A model generated the notes under the pieces. It saw nothing but the letters and a program-made list of their open reading frames with translations, did no database searches and had not been told where the DNA came from. The translations under genes and the position numbers were made by a program. Shown here piece after piece: positions 48,024 to 57,844 of a DNA stretch of 64,000 bases; position 1 is the first letter of the stretch, and the number at the start of each line of letters is the position of its first letter. Source of the DNA: a candidate division CSSED10-310 bacterium (GTDB lineage Bacteria; CSSED10-310); assembly GCA_016931515.1 (NCBI GenBank), contig JAFGEQ010000019.1, positions 300,295 through 364,294 of the forward strand, in the 5' to 3' direction.

Positions 48024-50138
48024 ATGAAACACTCAAGCTGGATCATTTCTGTCGGCATTATGGTTGTTGTTACAGTAGCGGGGCATGCTGCGTATCTGCA
48101 GACCTACGGCACATTCGAGTGCATGGGTGTCATTGCGGATCTTGACGCCGGCGACGATCCCGATTCGGACGCTGTGGCTGCGGTGCAGTATCGCATTAGC
48201 GGGAGCTCCGATCCGTGGCGGACCGGTCATGAATTAAGCCGGGTCGATCCGCTCAGGTTTACCGGCAGTCTTTTCGGTCTGACTGATGGCACGGAATATG
48301 ATGTTCGCGTATCGTTTGACGACCCGGACGGCGTGCTCCATGGCGTCACTCTTGAAATAACCGGTTCAACCCGGGAAGAAATCGATAGTCCCGATCCAGC
48401 AGCGTCCTTTTTCGCGTCTCCGTCCGGGAGCGGAACGGCATGCACAGAGGGAAGTCCCTGCAGTTTGACCGAAGCGCTGAATCAGGCGCAGCCCGGCGAC
48501 GAGGTCGTGTTGCTGGATGGGGTGTATTATACCGGAGGTATCACTCCGCCAAGGTCGGGAACCACAGGCGCGCCCATCGCCATTCGGGCGGCTGAGGATG
48601 CCGATGCGATTCTGGATGGATCCGATCCGGCTGCTTTCACATGGTCGGCAGCCGGAGGCGGGATCTATCAGACAGCACTGAACACGGGTGATACGCACCT
48701 GGTTGTCGTGGACGGGGAACGGATTTACCCGTATCAGGATTATGCCGATATGGCTGGTCTCATCTGGGGACTGTCCGGCTTCTATTGCGACGGAGTGACG
48801 CTGCAGGTTCACCTGCTGGACGGATCGGATCCGGCGGGACATGACGTTATCATCTCGCGGTACAATCATGCATTTTATATTGATGGACTGGATTATCTTG
48901 TGTTCGATGAACTGATTTTTCGTTACTACGGCCAGGGCAGTTATGCCAAGGCAATCTATCTGAATAACGCAAGCGAGAATATGATCAGAGATTGCACGTT
49001 CACGGTTAACGATCTTGGGGTCGGTATCAAGCGTGAATCTCACCGGAATGTGATCCATAACTGCTCCTTCAACGATACGATCTTCGACTGGCCATGGGAT
49101 GCCGTCAAGGCCGGTTCCGAGCTGGAGACCGGTGGTATCCGTTTCTACAGCCCCTGTTCCGGCCGGGGTACGATCATCCGCCACAATTATTTTTACGATT
49201 ACTTTGATGGCCTCGGTGTCTGCCCGGACGAGACGGGTGGCGAGACGAACGAAACGGATGTCTATCGGAATCATGCGGACGATATTGGTGATGATTGCAT
49301 CGAAACCGATGGGGAATGCGCCAATGTACGGATATGGAACAATCGTTTTAACAACACGCTGGTGGGGATTTCACTCGCGCCCGTCTACACCGGTCCCGTG
49401 TACGTCATGTACAACCTGATAACCAATACCGGTGCCGGCATTAACGGCTATCCCGGCAGCCCGTTCAAGTTCAACAGCGGGTACGGCCTGTCAGGGCCGA
49501 TGTTCCTGTATCACAACACGTGCGATGCGATCGAACCGAGCAATCACGGGCTCGATATAAAGGCTCCGGGTACCTGGGTCAATATCACAACCCGGAACAA
49601 CATCTGGATTGGCACGGATTATGGTGTTCATAATTACAACACATCCAACCCGATGGATATGGATTACGATTGTATTTGGACGACTCCCGGCAATACGCTG
49701 GTTCACTGGAATGGCGTGCATTATGCGACACTGGCGGAGTTCACGGCAGCAACCGGACAGGAACCAAACGGGTATGCTATCGAACCCGAGTTTGTAAATA
49801 TCGGCAATTACGATTATCGGCTCACGCGGTATCATCCGCTTGTAGATGCGGGTGTATTGATCCCGGGCATCAATGATGATGATTATATCGGCAACGGACC
49901 GGATATCGGCGCTTTCGAGGCGGCAAACTGCTGTCCGGACGGTGATGTCGACCAGAGCGGAGTCATCACTGCCGGAGATGCCCAGCTGGCCTTCCTGATC
50001 GCATTGGGGTTGTATTCACCGACGGTGGTGGAGGAGTGTTCCGCGGACTGCAACGGAAACGGCGACATTACGGCGGGGGATGCCCAGGCGATTTTCCTGG
50101 TTGTACTGGGGCTTGGGAGTTGTTCGGCTTCAACCTGA
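48024..50138 (+). CDS. Secreted right-handed beta-helix protein with C-terminal dockerin-like module
   Basis: 704 residues from ATG 48024 (GGGGGAC upstream); signal peptide to about residue 22. An N-terminal Ig-like domain (about 23-115) is followed by SPCSLTEALNQAQPGDEVVLLDGVYY, the usual opening of parallel beta-helix (polysaccharide-lyase-like) domains, and coils with N-rich turns (NNASENMIRDCTF, HRNVIHNCSF, VRIWNNRFNN) to about residue 620. The dockerin-like module is at about 635-704 (ITAGDAQ in both halves). Lyase or glycan-binding activity is plausible but no catalytic residues are assigned. Candidate cargo of the scaffold. Confidence 0.8.
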   Translation: MKHSSWIISVGIMVVVTVAGHAAYLQTYGTFECMGVIADLDAGDDPDSDAVAAVQYRISGSSDPWRTGHELSRVDPLRFTGSLFGLTDGTEYDVRVSFDDPDGVLHGVTLEITGSTREEIDSPDPAASFFASPSGSGTACTEGSPCSLTEALNQAQPGDEVVLLDGVYYTGGITPPRSGTTGAPIAIRAAEDADAILDGSDPAAFTWSAAGGGIYQTALNTGDTHLVVVDGERIYPYQDYADMAGLIWGLSGFYCDGVTLQVHLLDGSDPAGHDVIISRYNHAFYIDGLDYLVFDELIFRYYGQGSYAKAIYLNNASENMIRDCTFTVNDLGVGIKRESHRNVIHNCSFNDTIFDWPWDAVKAGSELETGGIRFYSPCSGRGTIIRHNYFYDYFDGLGVCPDETGGETNETDVYRNHADDIGDDCIETDGECANVRIWNNRFNNTLVGISLAPVYTGPVYVMYNLITNTGAGINGYPGSPFKFNSGYGLSGPMFLYHNTCDAIEPSNHGLDIKAPGTWVNITTRNNIWIGTDYGVHNYNTSNPMDMDYDCIWTTPGNTLVHWNGVHYATLAEFTAATGQEPNGYAIEPEFVNIGNYDYRLTRYHPLVDAGVLIPGINDDDYIGNGPDIGAFEAANCCPDGDVDQSGVITAGDAQLAFLIALGLYSPTVVEECSADCNGNGDITAGDAQAIFLVVLGLGSCSAST

Positions 50139-50399
50139 TCAGCTTCAACTCGTATACTGATGTCACCTTTACCTCCCCGGCGATCCTGAAAAAAACGCAG
50201 TTCGGGGAGACTGATTCAGTGACGGATGCGCGCTGAACTTAAAAACCTGGATCCTTGGAACTTAAAATCTCTCCGATTTGAGTTATTCATGAGATGATCC
50301 CTGATTACATTCCTTCCTGATTCAGGAGGCCGGCTTCGACGGACATTCGAAGCAGTCCTTCCTAAACGATAGACCAGGATTTCAGGAAGGAGTATTTTT

Positions 50400-52598
50400 A
50401 TGTGTAAGCAACCTGTCATTAATCGCAAGGTGCGTCGAAAAAACAATGGTATTATTCTGTGGTTCGGATTATCCCTGTTGTTAACCGGTTTAAGTCAACC
50501 GGCTCAAGCCAAAACATTCGATGACGGCAAAATCGACGTGCTGATGCTCATCCCGCACCATTGGGGTGCCAACAGTTTTTTCAATTTCGACAACTTCAAA
50601 AAGATGGGCTGGCACCTGACCTCCGCAGCCGTGACTCCGGAAGTGGAACCCTGCAAGTGGTTCCAGAACAGCACCGGCGTCAGTAACTTTGTCGTCGATC
50701 ACCTGATTTCCGAGATCACCGATGTGACGCAGTTCGATGTCGTGGCGATCATGTCGTCAACCAGTTCATACGGACCGTATGCCTACGACGACCTCCGCCA
50801 GGATCCCGATACTCTCGCTCTCATTCGCTCCGCAGTCGACAGCGGGCTCGTTGTCTGGGCCACCTGCGCCGGTGTCAGGGTTCTGGCTGCAGCCGACGTC
50901 ATTAACGGCCGGCAGGTCATCGGGGCATCCCGCTTTCAGGCGGAGTATGAAGCAGCAGGAGCCACCTATCTCGGTTCGGATCATCCGCCGCTGATCGATG
51001 GTCCGATCGTCACTACCGTTATCGGAAACTACTACCATCACCACATTACCCAGGCGATTGTTCGTGCACTGGAGCGGGACAGTGCCGCCATGGGTTCCTT
51101 TGAGCAGAACATGTTGACCCTGAATCAGCAGGAAGTATCTTGGCCGAACAGTAAAGCGACGGATATTTTCAGCTGCGGATTTCCTTCCGGAGGCCGCGAC
51201 ATCTGTCGCCTGCCGACAGGTGACTGCCTGGTCACCGGATTCACGTGGGCCAACGGGAATCCGGATGCATTCCTGATGAAGATCGATGTGTCCGGCAATC
51301 TGCTCTGGAGCCGGACATACGGAGGCCCGGGCTGGGAATTTGGGAATGGCGTGTGTCCCGCAGGGGATGGAGGTGCTTTCTTCGTCGGAAGCACGACATC
51401 TCATTCGGCAACCGGTGACAGGAACATCTATGTTGTCAGAACCGATTCTACAGGTGCAGCGCTCTGGCAGAAGAACTTCGGCGGAAACAGTCTGGATGAT
51501 GGCCGGTCGGTGTGCCGGCTCTCGACAGGCGATTTCATTATCGCAGGCCACACGGAGTCAGAAGGTGCCGGGGAGGACGATGCACTGCTCATGCGGATCA
51601 GTAATGCAGGTACACTGATCTGGTCACGGACGTTCGGCGGGGAACGGGCTGATATGGGGATGCACGTCTGTGAATCGCGCAGCGGTAATATCGCCATGGC
51701 GAGTGCATACGGTCTGATACCCAACGAGGATAACATCAACTACTGCATTTCGGAGTGGATTTTGTCTGGCGACCCGTTGTGGTCGCAGGAATTCGGGAAC
51801 GAGGCCGGCGAAGGATTCGACTATCCGTATTCCTTACTGGCTTCATCAGATGGCGGGTTCCTGATGACCGGATCCAGTGACACGACGGTTCCTCTGGACA
51901 CCGTAGTCATAAAAACCGGTCCGGACGGAGCGCTGCAGTGGGAACAATCGTTCCCCGGTCCATTTTATGAATACGGGATGGATGCCGTGGAGTTGAACGA
52001 CGGGTATATCATCGCCGGCAACTCGGAACCGCCGGTTGAATGGAACAATGACCTGTGGATGATCAGCCTGAACCGTCATGGGAACAACACCGGAGAAAAA
52101 CGGATTGGGGGCAGTGCGCATGACTGGGTCACGTCGATTGCACCCGGAGAAAACGGTGAGGTCGTAGCAACCGGCCACACCCTGTCAGGCGGTTCGGGGA
52201 CCTGGGATATCTTCGTGTGCCATATCGAAACCGGTGCATCGCCGTCGCCGGGAGTGTCCATCGATATGCCTTCCAATCACTTTGCTCCGGGAGACCCCTT
52301 TTATCTGACTGCAAGATTGTGGAATCCGGCTCCGGCAGTATCCTCCGGCCTGCCGTTGTTCGTCTTCCTCGATATAGCCGGAGCTTACTATTTCTGGCCG
52401 GCATGGACTCAGGCAGGTGACTTCCGGGTTGTCGACCTTCAATCCGGTGCCGATGATATCACGGTGCTGCCTCAGTTCCCCTGGCCCATGCATGCAGGAA
52501 ACGTGGAAGGGATCATCGTATATGCCGGAATGACCAATCCTGCCATGACCGAACTTTTCGGAACATACGACTATATTGAATTCGGCTGGGAGGAATAG
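50400..52598 (+). CDS. DJ-1/PfpI-like domain fused to a beta-propeller and FWPxW module
   Basis: 732 residues, AAGGAG 7 bases before the ATG; signal peptide to about residue 37. Residues about 40-240 resemble the DJ-1/PfpI class I amidotransferase fold with the nucleophile elbow at C156 (WATCAGVRVLAAADVINGR). Residues about 250-600 are propeller-type repeats (DAFLMKIDVSGNLLWSRTYGG, NIYVVRTDSTGAALWQKNFGG, DALLMRISNAGTLIWSRTFGG), about 50-60 residues each. The last 120 residues are the module with YYFWPAW. PfpI-like proteins include peptidases and deglycases; which applies is unknown. Confidence 0.75.
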   Translation: MCKQPVINRKVRRKNNGIILWFGLSLLLTGLSQPAQAKTFDDGKIDVLMLIPHHWGANSFFNFDNFKKMGWHLTSAAVTPEVEPCKWFQNSTGVSNFVVDHLISEITDVTQFDVVAIMSSTSSYGPYAYDDLRQDPDTLALIRSAVDSGLVVWATCAGVRVLAAADVINGRQVIGASRFQAEYEAAGATYLGSDHPPLIDGPIVTTVIGNYYHHHITQAIVRALERDSAAMGSFEQNMLTLNQQEVSWPNSKATDIFSCGFPSGGRDICRLPTGDCLVTGFTWANGNPDAFLMKIDVSGNLLWSRTYGGPGWEFGNGVCPAGDGGAFFVGSTTSHSATGDRNIYVVRTDSTGAALWQKNFGGNSLDDGRSVCRLSTGDFIIAGHTESEGAGEDDALLMRISNAGTLIWSRTFGGERADMGMHVCESRSGNIAMASAYGLIPNEDNINYCISEWILSGDPLWSQEFGNEAGEGFDYPYSLLASSDGGFLMTGSSDTTVPLDTVVIKTGPDGALQWEQSFPGPFYEYGMDAVELNDGYIIAGNSEPPVEWNNDLWMISLNRHGNNTGEKRIGGSAHDWVTSIAPGENGEVVATGHTLSGGSGTWDIFVCHIETGASPSPGVSIDMPSNHFAPGDPFYLTARLWNPAPAVSSGLPLFVFLDIAGAYYFWPAWTQAGDFRVVDLQSGADDITVLPQFPWPMHAGNVEGIIVYAGMTNPAMTELFGTYDYIEFGWEE

Positions 52599-52610
52599 AC
52601 CCGTTTGATG

Positions 52611-52650
52611 AACAGCGCTTTTTTTCGTTCGAGAAAAGGCGCTGTTGTTT
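52611..52650 (+). terminator. Probable terminator between convergent genes
   Basis: An 8-bp stem AACAGCGC/GCGCTGTT (52611-52618 with 52639-52646) extended by inner TTTT/AAAA pairing, then GTTT. The T tail is short, so confidence is moderate. It ends the transcript of the 50400-52598 gene. Confidence 0.55.
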
Positions 52651-52701
52651 CGATCTTCACGAATTCAGGATTATGAGAGCTTGTTTTATCTCGATTGGAT
52701 G

Positions 52702-55539
52702 TCAATCATCGTTCACACCCGGTGTCCCGGTGCGAATCACAAACGTTTCGATCATTTCGGTGATGAGAAGAATCAGCACCGGGTTCACCGTTTTCTGGGC
52801 CAGATTCAGAGCCTCCTGCAGGTACTGCAGGGTTTTCTCGTTGTTCCCTGCACGGTTCGAAATCCGGCTCATTCCCAGCAGGCAGAAAATCATGCCTCCC
52901 CAATCGGCTTCCAGCCGCTTCCGGATATTGAGACTGGACTGGTATCCGGTCCATGCGCTTGCATCGTCGCCGGATTCTTCGTCCATTGATGCGAGAGCCT
53001 GTAAGGACATGGCCACTCCCCATGCATCCCCAATGGTTCGTCTCAGCGTCAGGCTCCGCAAGAACGCCGCCCTGCCTGCAACGGGATCGCGCTCTCTCCG
53101 GGTGACCCCCAGACCTTCCCAGGTCATCGCCCGGCCCCAATCACTCCCTTCGCGGGTGAATATCGTCTCGCAGAGCAGCAGATCACTCTCTGCATCAACC
53201 GTTTCGGTCTCGAAATCAACGAATACGAGCAGCTCATATACCAGCGCCCATTCCGTGGTTTTACCGAATGGTTTTAGTTGCTCCAGCGCGGATATCAGGC
53301 AGGCCCGTGCGGCAGACCGCTGGTTGTACCGCATGAACCAGCCCTGCAGGCCAAGAGCGACAGCGGCGACGCAATTTGCTGCCGCAGAATCATCTGACCG
53401 GCCGGGCAATGAAGGGGCGGAATCATGCGATTCCGTATCGCCGGTTACTTTGCGGAGTCGAGAGGCGACACCGAAGAATTCGGTGCCTGGTTCGTAAAGG
53501 CTGAGAATATCGCAGTAGATGAACATGGGTAGAATCGCCTGCCGGAGGGCGTCCGCCAGTCCGGTCTCCGACGCACGGTACCAGGCGATCCGTACATTAT
53601 CGAGATCGTCCCGGATGATCTGCAACGCAGCTTTCTGACCGGCTCCCTGCAGATCCGGCAACAGCGTATGCAAGAGTTTCAGATAGTGGATAGCGTGTCT
53701 TCGGCGAAGTTCGTCATGCTCCTTTGTCGTCTCCTCCAACTTTTCGAGAGCGAACCGGCGGAGCAGTTCGTGCATGGAGAACCGGTCGTCCCGGTTCCGG
53801 CGGAGCATACTTTTATTGATGAGCATCGTCAGGTCCTGGAGCGAGGCTCCAGTGATATGGCGCGCTGATTCAATTGTGAATGTTCCCTGCATGACTCCAA
53901 GCCGCCGGAATGCCGTGTGCTCTTCTGCGGTCAGCAATTTCCAGGAGTGAGTAACAGCGGTTCTGAAGGAGCGGTGGCGTCGGGGCATATCCGCCTTTGT
54001 TGTAACCAGAAAATCCAGATTATCATTGATTTCACGGGCGATGTCCCGGCAGGGGAGCGCGTTGACCCAGCCGGCAGCCAGTTCAATTGCGAGTGGTATG
54101 CCATCGAGCAGGCGGCAGATCGACAAAACATCCGCCATGTTGTCAGTTGTCAGCCGGAAGTGCCTGTCGACACGCCGGGCGCAGTGCTCGAACAGTGCAG
54201 GCGCATCACCCAATCGGATCGGATCGACCGGATTCTCCAGGGTCATTCCCTGGAGTTCATAGACCCATTCCGAGCGCAGGTTCAGCCGGATTCGAGACGT
54301 GCAAAGGAGTTTAACGTGCGGGGCATGACGGATGATGTCCAGGAGGAAAACAAAGTCACTGACTAGATGTTCGGCGTTATCAAGAATCAGCAGTATGGAA
54401 CGCTGCCGAAGGTAATCAAGGAGTCGTGCGAGTGGTGCGTCCGCATGGGTTCTGCGATGTCCGTCCGGCAACCGGATCTCCCGGAGATTCTTTATCCCCA
54501 GTGCGTCATTGATCGACGGAAGGATTCGATCGCCCGTTTTAACTCCAGCGAGTGATACCCATGCGACACCGTCGTGGAAACAGTGTCTGCAGAGTTCCGC
54601 CGTGCGGGCGGCCAGGCGGGTTTTGCCGGATCCGCCCATCCCGGTTATCGTGACGAGACGGGTGGATTGCCGGGTGAGCAAGTCCCGGATATCAGTCAGT
54701 TCCTTGTCCCGGCCGACAAAGGGAATCATCGGGTGAGGGGGGCCGTTTCCGCCGGATGGGCGGTCGACCTTTTCCGCTGTCCGGGTTTTAATCTGGTGCA
54801 GCAGTTGATCGGTTTCCATCGATGGAACGGTGCCGAGTTCCGCTTCCAGCAGCGCTTTGCAGATCTGGTATTGCCGGATCGCTTCGGCGGCATGACCGGT
54901 CTGCGCATGGATCGACATCAGGCTGCGATGGATGGTTTCGTCCGATGGGATCAGTTCCAGATGTTTGTGAGCGATTTCGATTGCGCGCGGCCATTCCCGA
55001 TTGGCGATAAAATGGTCAACAAGATTTATATTTATCCGGGCGAACTCCTTCTGAAGCATATGCGACTGGAGCATGATCCAGTGATCGAATTCCGCACTGT
55101 CGCGAAGACTGAAACTCTTCATAAAGGTGCCGGTGTAGAGCGCGGCTGCGGACAGGAGGCTTGCCAGGCAGGATTCGCACAAAGCGGTGCCATCCGGGTG
55201 GTGTTCCGTGATTATCGTCCGTTTTTCATTGAATACTGCAACATCCAGCCACAGGCGTTTCCGCCCGGAAGCAAAAGACACACTGTCACGGTCTGCGTCG
55301 AGAATCCGCAAAACGTCGTGCCGGTTGAGATCCCACAAGGCATTACGAAGGTGCATGCCGGCCTGCTTTGCCGGCGCTTCCGGCCAGAACAACGCCATCA
55401 GCTCCTCACGGGTGTGCGGTGTTCGAGTCATCGCCATATAGGCCAGGAGCGCCATTCCGGATTTCCTCGACAGTTTGAGCGGTTGATTGCGGTATTCAAC
55501 GCGGGGTTTTCCGAACAGGTAGAGTTTCAAATCGCTCAT
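52702..55539 (-). CDS. SARP/AfsR-like transcriptional regulator with NB-ARC ATPase and TPR
   Basis: 945 residues, cytoplasmic. Residues about 1-95: an OmpR-like winged helix (LYLFGKPRVEYRNQPLKLSRKS). About 95-245: bacterial transcriptional activation domain of helical repeats. About 270-560: AAA/NB-ARC ATPase with Walker A GMGGSGKT, Walker B ILLILDNAEHL and LLCTSRIRL. After 600: TPR-like repeats. Such proteins integrate a signal and ATP binding to activate nearby genes; they are best known from actinobacterial antibiotic clusters. No strong ribosome site at the ATG. It sits inside the modular-protein block and may control it (inference). Confidence 0.85.
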   Translation of the reverse strand: MSDLKLYLFGKPRVEYRNQPLKLSRKSGMALLAYMAMTRTPHTREELMALFWPEAPAKQAGMHLRNALWDLNRHDVLRILDADRDSVSFASGRKRLWLDVAVFNEKRTIITEHHPDGTALCESCLASLLSAAALYTGTFMKSFSLRDSAEFDHWIMLQSHMLQKEFARININLVDHFIANREWPRAIEIAHKHLELIPSDETIHRSLMSIHAQTGHAAEAIRQYQICKALLEAELGTVPSMETDQLLHQIKTRTAEKVDRPSGGNGPPHPMIPFVGRDKELTDIRDLLTRQSTRLVTITGMGGSGKTRLAARTAELCRHCFHDGVAWVSLAGVKTGDRILPSINDALGIKNLREIRLPDGHRRTHADAPLARLLDYLRQRSILLILDNAEHLVSDFVFLLDIIRHAPHVKLLCTSRIRLNLRSEWVYELQGMTLENPVDPIRLGDAPALFEHCARRVDRHFRLTTDNMADVLSICRLLDGIPLAIELAAGWVNALPCRDIAREINDNLDFLVTTKADMPRRHRSFRTAVTHSWKLLTAEEHTAFRRLGVMQGTFTIESARHITGASLQDLTMLINKSMLRRNRDDRFSMHELLRRFALEKLEETTKEHDELRRRHAIHYLKLLHTLLPDLQGAGQKAALQIIRDDLDNVRIAWYRASETGLADALRQAILPMFIYCDILSLYEPGTEFFGVASRLRKVTGDTESHDSAPSLPGRSDDSAAANCVAAVALGLQGWFMRYNQRSAARACLISALEQLKPFGKTTEWALVYELLVFVDFETETVDAESDLLLCETIFTREGSDWGRAMTWEGLGVTRRERDPVAGRAAFLRSLTLRRTIGDAWGVAMSLQALASMDEESGDDASAWTGYQSSLNIRKRLEADWGGMIFCLLGMSRISNRAGNNEKTLQYLQEALNLAQKTVNPVLILLITEMIETFVIRTGTPGVNDD

Positions 55540-56037
55540 GGCAGCAGTTTACTCTGCAGTGGGCGGTCTGCCAAGAGTGTTCAACGATGGGCTCTCGAGT
55601 GCTATTGGTTCACATCGACAGGTCCGCTTGGAGGATCGACTGCGTGCCAATCTTTCAGATGGGATCAAACTCGAGGTTGCGGAAAGACAGAAATCTTCTT
55701 CCCCACGGTCATACGAAGTTAAAATCGATGAAGGATGCCTGGATCCGGAACCATGAATAAACGCAAAGCAATACGAAGCGGGTCACATTCATTGTATCGA
55801 ATGCTGAGAACAGGCTGGGACCGGGTAGACCCAATTCAAACCTGTTCTCCGCATCGATTCCATGGGTGCAACGCGAGAGATTTCCATGTGATATTCCTAT
55901 AGTTCCGGGGATGAAGATTTGCGCTGTATGAGGATTTCCGCCGTTTTACATGTGATGACTCCGTTGACACCGGGCGCATTGAGTGGCACGATTATTCCGG
56001 CTTCGAGTGGATATCAATCGAATTGGGGAGCAGAACC
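55540..56037. other. Divergent intergenic region between the SARP-like gene and the sulfatase-fold gene
   Basis: About 500 bases without a credible gene. A 9-bp inverted repeat GAGAACAGG/CCTGTTCTC at 55806-55849 encloses a smaller GGGT/ACCC stem, so a transcript here could fold into a nested hairpin. No T run follows, so it is not an ordinary terminator. Promoters for both flanking genes should be here. Confidence 0.35.
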
Positions 56038-57771
56038 ATGCGGAGAACCAGCGCATTCAGTCTAATAAAGATTCTCGTGATCATGGGGTTTGCGGCGTGT
56101 TCAAAAACACCTTCCGGACCTCCGAATATATTACTCGTGTCGATCGATACTCTTCGAGCGGATCATTTAAGTTCCTATGGCAATCCACTGCCGGTTTCAC
56201 CGTTACTGGATCATATATCAGTGCACGGAACTCTGTTTATGGATGTGAGTGCCCAGGCACCGTGGACAATGCCTTCGCATTACTCCGTATTTACGGGCCA
56301 ATATGTCAGCCATCACGGAATGATGCTTTATCACAACAAGCCACGGACCGATATGGTGACTATGGCAGCTGTTCTGAAGGAACATGGCTATGATACAGCG
56401 GCGTTTACAGGCGGCGCAGCCATGTCCAGTCAGTTCGGATACGCCAAGGGATTCAATGTGTATGAAAGCCCGGGTTTAAATTTTGATAAATCGGTCCCTG
56501 CTGCGATCTCATATCTTAAGAAGAGACAGAAACAAACTGCTCAGAGTCAAGCACCTTTTTTCATTTTTCTTCATGGGTTCGATGTGCATTCACCGTATCG
56601 GTGCCAGGAGCCTTTCCCGAAGTTTTTTACTGGTGATTATGCATCCAACCCTATTGACAGTCGGGCGATTCCCATCCATTCCATGTCCAATAATTCATCG
56701 GATCTCGGACCATATCTGGCTCAATACGACAGTTGTATTCGTTCGGCGGATTCGTATCTGACTCAGCTGTTCCGAAAGCTAAAAGAATTCGATCAGTTGG
56801 AGAATACACTTGTTATTCTTTTCTCTGATCATGGAGAAGAATTCATGGATCACGGCGGTTTCGATCACAACTGGATGTCTCTATATCGTTGTGATATTGG
56901 GACGATCCTTATTCTGTCAGGACCCGGGATACCGGAAGGCGAGATTGTCGGCTATCCTGTTCAGAATGTCGATATTTTTCCTTGGTTAATGGATTATCTG
57001 AAGATTCCTGTCAAAACTCCCATTGACGGCATAAATCTTTTTGCAACAGAACGAATCAACGGCACGGGTCCTGTCGTCAGCGAGAATCTTCTTTTTCACT
57101 ACCTGCTGGTTGATTCAGACAATGACTATTTTATTCAGAATAGCGTTCATTTCTGGGTGGGAACCGTCCGACCTGCGGATACAAAAATGTCGCTTGAAGA
57201 GGCTGTGTTCAAAGAGTTTGGCACCGATAACAGGTTTGTCCAGAAGCCCAATGATAAAGAGTTCATTATCAATACCGGCTTTATGAATGCTCAAATCAAG
57301 TTGTGCAACCCAGGTGACAATGAAGGATGTTTTGTCATGTTTGAAATCTTTGACATAATTTCTCCAGGGATGACGGAACGGATTTTCGAAAGGCAGCGCT
57401 GTTTGTCAGATGAAAATCCGGAGACAATCATCGGTTGGAGTGACCAAACCATGGGTAATTGTATATTCTCGATGCCGAATGATTCATATAAATTGTCACG
57501 TTCAGTCAACGAGCAGTGTCTGAGAATGGGGCGATGGAAATTGATTCACGACTTTGGGGATGATTCCATAGAATTGTACGACCTGGAAACAGATCCGGGA
57601 GAACGCCATGATGTATCGGATCGTCATCCTGACGTTGCTTTGGATTTTCGTATTAAATTAAAAGATGAATTCCATCATGTCGAACATCGCGATGATATTT
57701 TTTCTCTTGATGAAGTCGACAAAACAACCCGAGACTCACTGCATGCGCTGGGATACATCCAGGGTGATTGA
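56038..57771 (+). CDS. Sulfatase-fold lipoprotein (alkaline phosphatase superfamily) without the formylglycine cysteine
   Basis: 577 residues from ATG 56038 (GGGGAG 7 bases upstream; a TTG 15 bases earlier is in frame). Lipoprotein signal ending GFAACSK. Metal-site motifs of the superfamily are present: NILLVSIDTLRADHLSSYG, FSDHGEEFMDHGG and HNWMSLY. The nucleophile segment reads APWTMPSHYSVFTG: Thr stands where C/S-x-P-x-R would carry the formylglycine residue. It may be a phosphodiesterase or phosphoglycerol transferase-like enzyme rather than a sulfatase. It faces the periplasm or surface. Followed within 75 bases by the propeller protein gene, probably co-transcribed. Confidence 0.8.
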   Translation: MRRTSAFSLIKILVIMGFAACSKTPSGPPNILLVSIDTLRADHLSSYGNPLPVSPLLDHISVHGTLFMDVSAQAPWTMPSHYSVFTGQYVSHHGMMLYHNKPRTDMVTMAAVLKEHGYDTAAFTGGAAMSSQFGYAKGFNVYESPGLNFDKSVPAAISYLKKRQKQTAQSQAPFFIFLHGFDVHSPYRCQEPFPKFFTGDYASNPIDSRAIPIHSMSNNSSDLGPYLAQYDSCIRSADSYLTQLFRKLKEFDQLENTLVILFSDHGEEFMDHGGFDHNWMSLYRCDIGTILILSGPGIPEGEIVGYPVQNVDIFPWLMDYLKIPVKTPIDGINLFATERINGTGPVVSENLLFHYLLVDSDNDYFIQNSVHFWVGTVRPADTKMSLEEAVFKEFGTDNRFVQKPNDKEFIINTGFMNAQIKLCNPGDNEGCFVMFEIFDIISPGMTERIFERQRCLSDENPETIIGWSDQTMGNCIFSMPNDSYKLSRSVNEQCLRMGRWKLIHDFGDDSIELYDLETDPGERHDVSDRHPDVALDFRIKLKDEFHHVEHRDDIFSLDEVDKTTRDSLHALGYIQGD

Positions 57772-57844
57772 TTTATTAAGGCTTTGGTTGGTTGATGGGA
57801 TGGAACGGCAGGTCCACCTGAAAGATGACACTGAAGGAGTGGAT

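Noticed and set aside
55538-55756. Short plus-strand frame upstream of the sulfatase-fold gene
   Set aside because: It overlaps the start of the SARP-like gene, has no ribosome site and no recognisable content.
56038-57771. Calling the lipoprotein a formylglycine-dependent sulfatase activated by the local FGE-fold protein
   Set aside because: The nucleophile position is Thr, not Cys or Ser, and the FGE-fold protein lacks the catalytic cysteine pair.
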